Source of the DNA: Lachnospiraceae bacterium UBA7598
Lineage (GTDB): Bacteria > Bacillota > Clostridia > Lachnospirales > Lachnospiraceae
NCBI GenBank assembly: GCA_002474415.1
Contig: DLQV01000022.1
Location: 1 to 10,112 of the forward strand
Direction of reading: 5' to 3'
Length of the DNA stretch: 10,112 nucleotides
In this document: positions 7,146 through 10,112 of the stretch, piece after piece
How the letters are laid out: each line of letters starts with the position of its first letter
Position numbering within the stretch: the stretch's first letter is position 1
Notes under the pieces: model-generated
The model's input: the letters and a program-made list of their open reading frames with translations, nothing else
Databases searched by the model: none
What the model was told of the DNA's origin: nothing
Made by a program: the position numbers and the translations under genes

Positions 7146-7174
7146 AAATAATTGAGAAATCCATTCAATTATTT
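7146..7174. repeat. AT-rich 10-bp stem-loop overlapping the trkH stop codon
   Basis: AAATAATTGA (7146-7155) pairs perfectly with 7165-7174, with a 9-nt loop. The trkH stop codon (7169-7171) is inside the right arm. On the minus strand the second arm ends in TTTT, so it could be a weak terminator for trkAH; its place immediately upstream of the candidate -10 element also fits an operator for the NCS2 gene. Confidence 0.5.
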
Positions 7175-8623
7175 ATGTCTCCAGGTACTTCTCGAAAAGA
7201 GAACAAGCATTGGGAAAATTTCCAGTCTTCCGGCCAGCATGTCAAAAATCAGCACAAGTTTGGAGAACCAGGAATACACGGAAAAATTACAGGTCGGTCC
7301 CACCGCATCAAATCCCGGTCCGATATTGTTAAAGCACGCAACAACCGCAGACATATTTGTCGTCATGGACAGTCCATCGATGGAAATCAAAAGAAAGCTT
7401 CCAACTAAAATCACACAGTAAGCCGCCAGATAGGTATTTGTATTATTTAATACATCCTCCCCGATCCGGTTTCCGTTCATCCGCACAACTTCCACCCGCT
7501 GCGGGCTCAAAATCCTGCGGATATTTCTGCGCAGATTTTTCAGGATCAGAAGCAGACGTCCCATCTTAAGTCCACCTGCCGTGCTTCCTGCACAGGCGCC
7601 GACAAACATCAGACACAACAACAGTGCTTTCGAAAATCCCGGCCACAGATCAAAATCCGTGCTGGCAAATCCGGTCGTCGTCATAATGGAAGAAACCTGA
7701 AAAGCCGCATGGCGGATTGTCTCTCCCCAGGAACCGTACAGTCCCCGGACATTCAATGTGATTAACAGGATGCTGACCACAAATATAATGATATACAGAT
7801 GCAGTTCCTGATCTTTGAGTACTTCCTTTACATGGCGGATCAAAAGCAGATAATAACAGCTGAAGTTGATTCCAAACAAAAACATGAAAATGGTACACAC
7901 ATTCTGGATATATGGGCTGTATCCTGCAATACTGTCGTTTTTGACTCCAAAACCTCCCGTACCGGCCGTTCCCAGAGCGGTACATACAGCATCAAGAACC
8001 GGCATTTTCCCGATCAGGAGAAAAATAAAATCAACCAGCGTCAGCACAATGTAGATCACATACAAAATCCGGGCTGTTGTACGCATTTTCGGAACCAGTT
8101 TATTGACATTCGGTCCCGGACTCTCTGCACGCAGCAGATGCATGGTATACCCTTTGCCCCTCTCCCCATTCGGAGAAAGTGCCAGAAGAAATACAAGCAC
8201 GCCCATACCACCCAGCCAGTGGCTGAAACTCCGCCAGTACATAATTCCAGGAGAAAGTGCTTCCACATTTCCAAGAATCGAAGACCCCGTCGTTGTAAAT
8301 CCCGATACAATCTCAAATAATGCATCGATAAAGTTTGGAATTTCTTCGGAAAAGACAAATGGAAGACAGCCAAAAAAACTGATGGCAATCCAGCTTCCCG
8401 CTACGCAGACCATGCCTTCCCGGGCAAAGAAACGCCGCGTTGAATTCCTGCAGAAATAATACATCACAGCTCCGACTCCCGCAGTGATTAAAATCGACAA
8501 GCCAAATCCATAAACAGCTGGCCAGCTTCCGGTGTACAGGCTGATCAAAAGGGCCGGTACCATAAACCCGGCCTCCACGATTAAGATCTGGGAAAGAAAC
8601 TTTCCCATCATTTTATAATTCAT
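7169..8623 (-). CDS. trkH: Trk-type potassium uptake channel subunit TrkH
   Basis: This is the K+-translocating membrane subunit of the Trk system. The four pore-loop signatures of the TrkH/Trk/HKT superfamily are present, numbered from the chosen start: TTTGSS (110-115), GTAGTGGFG (218-226), TTTGFA (315-320) and NNIGPGF (432-438). The conserved segment GACAGSTAGGLKMGR and the C-terminal MLAGRLEIFPMLVLF also fit. An ATG at 8647 would overlap trkA by 17 nt but has no ribosome binding site. The ATG at 8623, eight codons later, has GTGAGG 5 nt upstream and gives an N-terminus MNYKMMGKF typical of Firmicutes TrkH, so 484 residues are preferred. It lies 7 nt after trkA and is translated from the same mRNA. 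Confidence 0.95.
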   Translation of the reverse strand: MNYKMMGKFLSQILIVEAGFMVPALLISLYTGSWPAVYGFGLSILITAGVGAVMYYFCRNSTRRFFAREGMVCVAGSWIAISFFGCLPFVFSEEIPNFIDALFEIVSGFTTTGSSILGNVEALSPGIMYWRSFSHWLGGMGVLVFLLALSPNGERGKGYTMHLLRAESPGPNVNKLVPKMRTTARILYVIYIVLTLVDFIFLLIGKMPVLDAVCTALGTAGTGGFGVKNDSIAGYSPYIQNVCTIFMFLFGINFSCYYLLLIRHVKEVLKDQELHLYIIIFVVSILLITLNVRGLYGSWGETIRHAAFQVSSIMTTTGFASTDFDLWPGFSKALLLCLMFVGACAGSTAGGLKMGRLLLILKNLRRNIRRILSPQRVEVVRMNGNRIGEDVLNNTNTYLAAYCVILVGSFLLISIDGLSMTTNMSAVVACFNNIGPGFDAVGPTCNFSVYSWFSKLVLIFDMLAGRLEIFPMLVLFSRSTWRHK

Positions 8624-8630
8624 AGCATCC

Positions 8631-9992
8631 TCACTCGAAAATATCATTCAGCTGCAAAAGCGTCATCCCGCCTTTTGCAACGATAATCACAGAATTTCCC
8701 ACTTCGTAGGTGGAATCACCATTTGGAATCTCTGTTTTGCTTCCATGGCTGATACATGCGATCAGTATGTTGCGTTTGAGACGAATATCCCGCAATGGTT
8801 CTCCAACATGCTTTGTACTGGCATCCACAACAAATTCCAACGCCTCTGCCTGTCCTTCTGCGATATTGTGCAACGTCAGTGCTGCACCGGTTGTATTCTG
8901 CATGGCCCGGATATAACGGACAATCGTGTTACAGCAGAGTTCTTTCGGGCAGATGACGCTGCCAAGTCCCAAGCTGTCCTGCATACTGTTATTCTCCATG
9001 TGTCCGACTTTCGTGATTACCTGCGGCACTCCACAGGTCTGCGCATACAGAGAAATAATCATATTCATTTCATCCATGCCGGTCATGGTCACAACCGCAT
9101 CACAATCATGGATGCCTTCACTTTCAAGCAAAAACTGGCTGCTGGCATCCCCATGTATGATACACACTTCCGGTGGAAGTTTGCCGGATAATTCTTCGCA
9201 ACGCGCTTCATCCTGCTCAATCAGCTGCACACTGACGCCTTCTCTTGCCAGCCAGGTTGACAGATAATAACCGATTCTGCCTCCACCGCAGATAATTACA
9301 CGCTTTGCCTTGTGCGTGATAATGCCAAGATTGCGCAGAAGCTGTGTCAGCATATCAGCAGTTGCCGTAATAAACAAATGATCCCCCTCCCTGAGAATAA
9401 AATGTCCGGATGGAATCTCTACAACACCGTCACGGCTCACCGCACAGACAAGTACCTTGCATTTGACGACATTTTCCAGATTCATTAACGCCACATCACA
9501 GAGTTTGCTTCCTTTCTGGATCCGCAATTCCACAATCTCCACACGGCTTTTTGCAAATGTCTCCCTCTGCAGAAAGCCCGGATAGCGGATCAACCGCTCA
9601 ATCTCACGTGCCGCCTGTTTCTCCGGATTCACCATCAGTGAAAGGGAATAGACATCCCGCATGGTAAAAATCTGCTTGCCATATTCGGGATTGCGGATTC
9701 TTGCAATGGTGTGAATTCTCGGATTCAGTCCATGGGCTGTCATGCCACAGAGCAGATTGATCTCATCCGAACTGGTGGCTGCTATGAGCAGATCCGCCTT
9801 TTTCACATCCGCACTCTCTAACACGCGCATGGAGGCACAGTTTCCCTGTACCCCCATAACATCGTAACGCTCCACACTCGAATCCAGCACACGCTGGTTC
9901 GAATCGATCAAAGTCAGGTCGTGTCCTGCCGCAGAAAGCTTCTGCGTCAGCGTGAGTCCGACCTTGCCATCACCGGCGATTATTATTTTCAC
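8631..9992 (-). CDS. trkA: Trk potassium uptake regulatory subunit TrkA (tandem RCK domains)
   Basis: This 453-residue peripheral protein binds the cytoplasmic face of TrkH and gates it according to bound nucleotide. Two RCK units occur in tandem. The first has a Rossmann glycine motif AGDGKVG (6-12) with acidic Asp30 at the end of the second strand (LIDSN), followed by a TrkA_C domain around 140-220. The second has CGGGRIG (235-241) with Glu259, followed by a TrkA_C domain from about 375 to the end. Full length matches the two-domain TrkA class, so it should form the gating ring as a tetramer. The start is GTG at 9992, chosen because GGAGGA lies 7 nt upstream and the Rossmann strand begins immediately (KIIIAGDG). 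It is the first gene of the trkAH operon, behind the promoter at 10034-10062. Confidence 0.95.
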   Translation of the reverse strand: MKIIIAGDGKVGLTLTQKLSAAGHDLTLIDSNQRVLDSSVERYDVMGVQGNCASMRVLESADVKKADLLIAATSSDEINLLCGMTAHGLNPRIHTIARIRNPEYGKQIFTMRDVYSLSLMVNPEKQAAREIERLIRYPGFLQRETFAKSRVEIVELRIQKGSKLCDVALMNLENVVKCKVLVCAVSRDGVVEIPSGHFILREGDHLFITATADMLTQLLRNLGIITHKAKRVIICGGGRIGYYLSTWLAREGVSVQLIEQDEARCEELSGKLPPEVCIIHGDASSQFLLESEGIHDCDAVVTMTGMDEMNMIISLYAQTCGVPQVITKVGHMENNSMQDSLGLGSVICPKELCCNTIVRYIRAMQNTTGAALTLHNIAEGQAEALEFVVDASTKHVGEPLRDIRLKRNILIACISHGSKTEIPNGDSTYEVGNSVIIVAKGGMTLLQLNDIFE

Positions 9993-10033
9993 AGATTTGT
10001 CCTCCGTTTATATTCTGTATTTAGACGTCCCAC

Positions 10034-10062
10034 ATTATAGCACATGGCATATAGAAATACAA
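10034..10062 (-). promoter_or_regulatory. Strong extended -10 promoter of the trkAH operon
   Basis: The minus strand reads TTGTAT (-35, 10057-10062), a 17-bp spacer ending in TGC, and a perfect TATAAT (-10, 10034-10039). The TGn extension compensates for the weak second half of the -35. Transcription should start near 10027, giving a leader of about 35 nt, too short for a c-di-AMP riboswitch of the ydaO class. Confidence 0.75.
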
Positions 10063-10080
10063 CCGAGGAGTTTTTCATCT

Positions 10081-10112
10081 TTACTGCTTCTTATCCTCCT
10101 GATATTCATCAA
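10081..10112 (-). CDS. C-terminal tail of an upstream gene (partial)
   Basis: At the right edge the minus strand reads nine charged codons, DEYQEDKKQ, followed by TAA at 10081-10083. Such a hydrophilic lysine/glutamate-rich ending directly before the trkA promoter is what the 3' end of a neighbouring gene looks like. Too little is visible to name it, and the reading frame is supported only by composition. Confidence 0.35.
   Translation of the reverse strand, partial: DEYQEDKKQ

Noticed and set aside
7092..7168. Purine riboswitch upstream of the NCS2 permease
   Set aside because: The gap is 77 bp and is occupied by a hairpin, a promoter-like site and the ribosome binding site. There is no room for the aptamer and its conserved loops are not seen.
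7799..8320. 173-codon plus-strand frame opposite trkH, and similar plus-strand frames opposite the other genes (for example 219-554, 4255-4608, 6061-6408)
   Set aside because: Each is antisense to a gene with full family motifs, and the translations look random, rich in Ser, Pro, His or Arg.
9993..10080. c-di-AMP (ydaO-type) riboswitch before trkA
   Set aside because: The leader after the mapped -10 element is only about 35 nt, far too short for this class, although such riboswitches often control potassium uptake genes.

Overview
The window looks like chromosomal DNA of an anaerobic Firmicute (Clostridia, most likely Lachnospiraceae). Evidence is the moderate GC content, strong GGAGG-type ribosome binding sites, a Firmicutes-style lipoprotein signal, and protein sequences that read like gut Clostridia. 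This taxonomic placement is by eye, not by search. Every convincing gene lies on the minus strand, so transcription runs from the right edge (about 10112) to the left edge (1).

Layout in the direction of transcription: a few codons of an upstream gene (10081-10112); a clear extended -10 promoter (10034-10062); trkA (8631-9992) and trkH (7169-8623), 7 nt apart, forming a two-gene Trk potassium-uptake operon; a short gap with a hairpin and a likely promoter; an AzgA-type NCS2 purine permease (5733-7091); a weak terminator-like hairpin; a three-gene ABC importer of the TrpXYZ-like COG2984/COG4120/COG1101 type (lipoprotein 4641-5645, permease 3675-4622, ATPase 2868-3671) with almost no spacing between its genes; a perfect 12-bp hairpin (2814-2841); an orphan Lon-like AAA+ ATPase without a protease domain (1305-2789); an intergenic region of 465 bp; and an aldose 1-epimerase (LacX-like) gene that runs off the left edge (1-839).

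Most of the window is ordinary transport housekeeping: TrkA gates TrkH by nucleotide binding, NCS2 imports nucleobases, and the ABC system imports a small organic solute whose identity cannot be read from sequence. The most unusual item is in the gap between the AAA+ gene and the epimerase. Positions 958-1296 form one long imperfect inverted repeat: ten separate sequence blocks in the left half recur as reverse complements in nested order in the right half, bounded by TTAACTGC and GCAGTTAA. It looks like a MITE-like element or a large structured RNA, and it abuts the 3' end of the AAA+ gene. The second item of interest is the AAA+ protein itself, whose Walker B motif has Asn-Glu in place of Asp-Glu and whose N-terminal domain I do not recognise.
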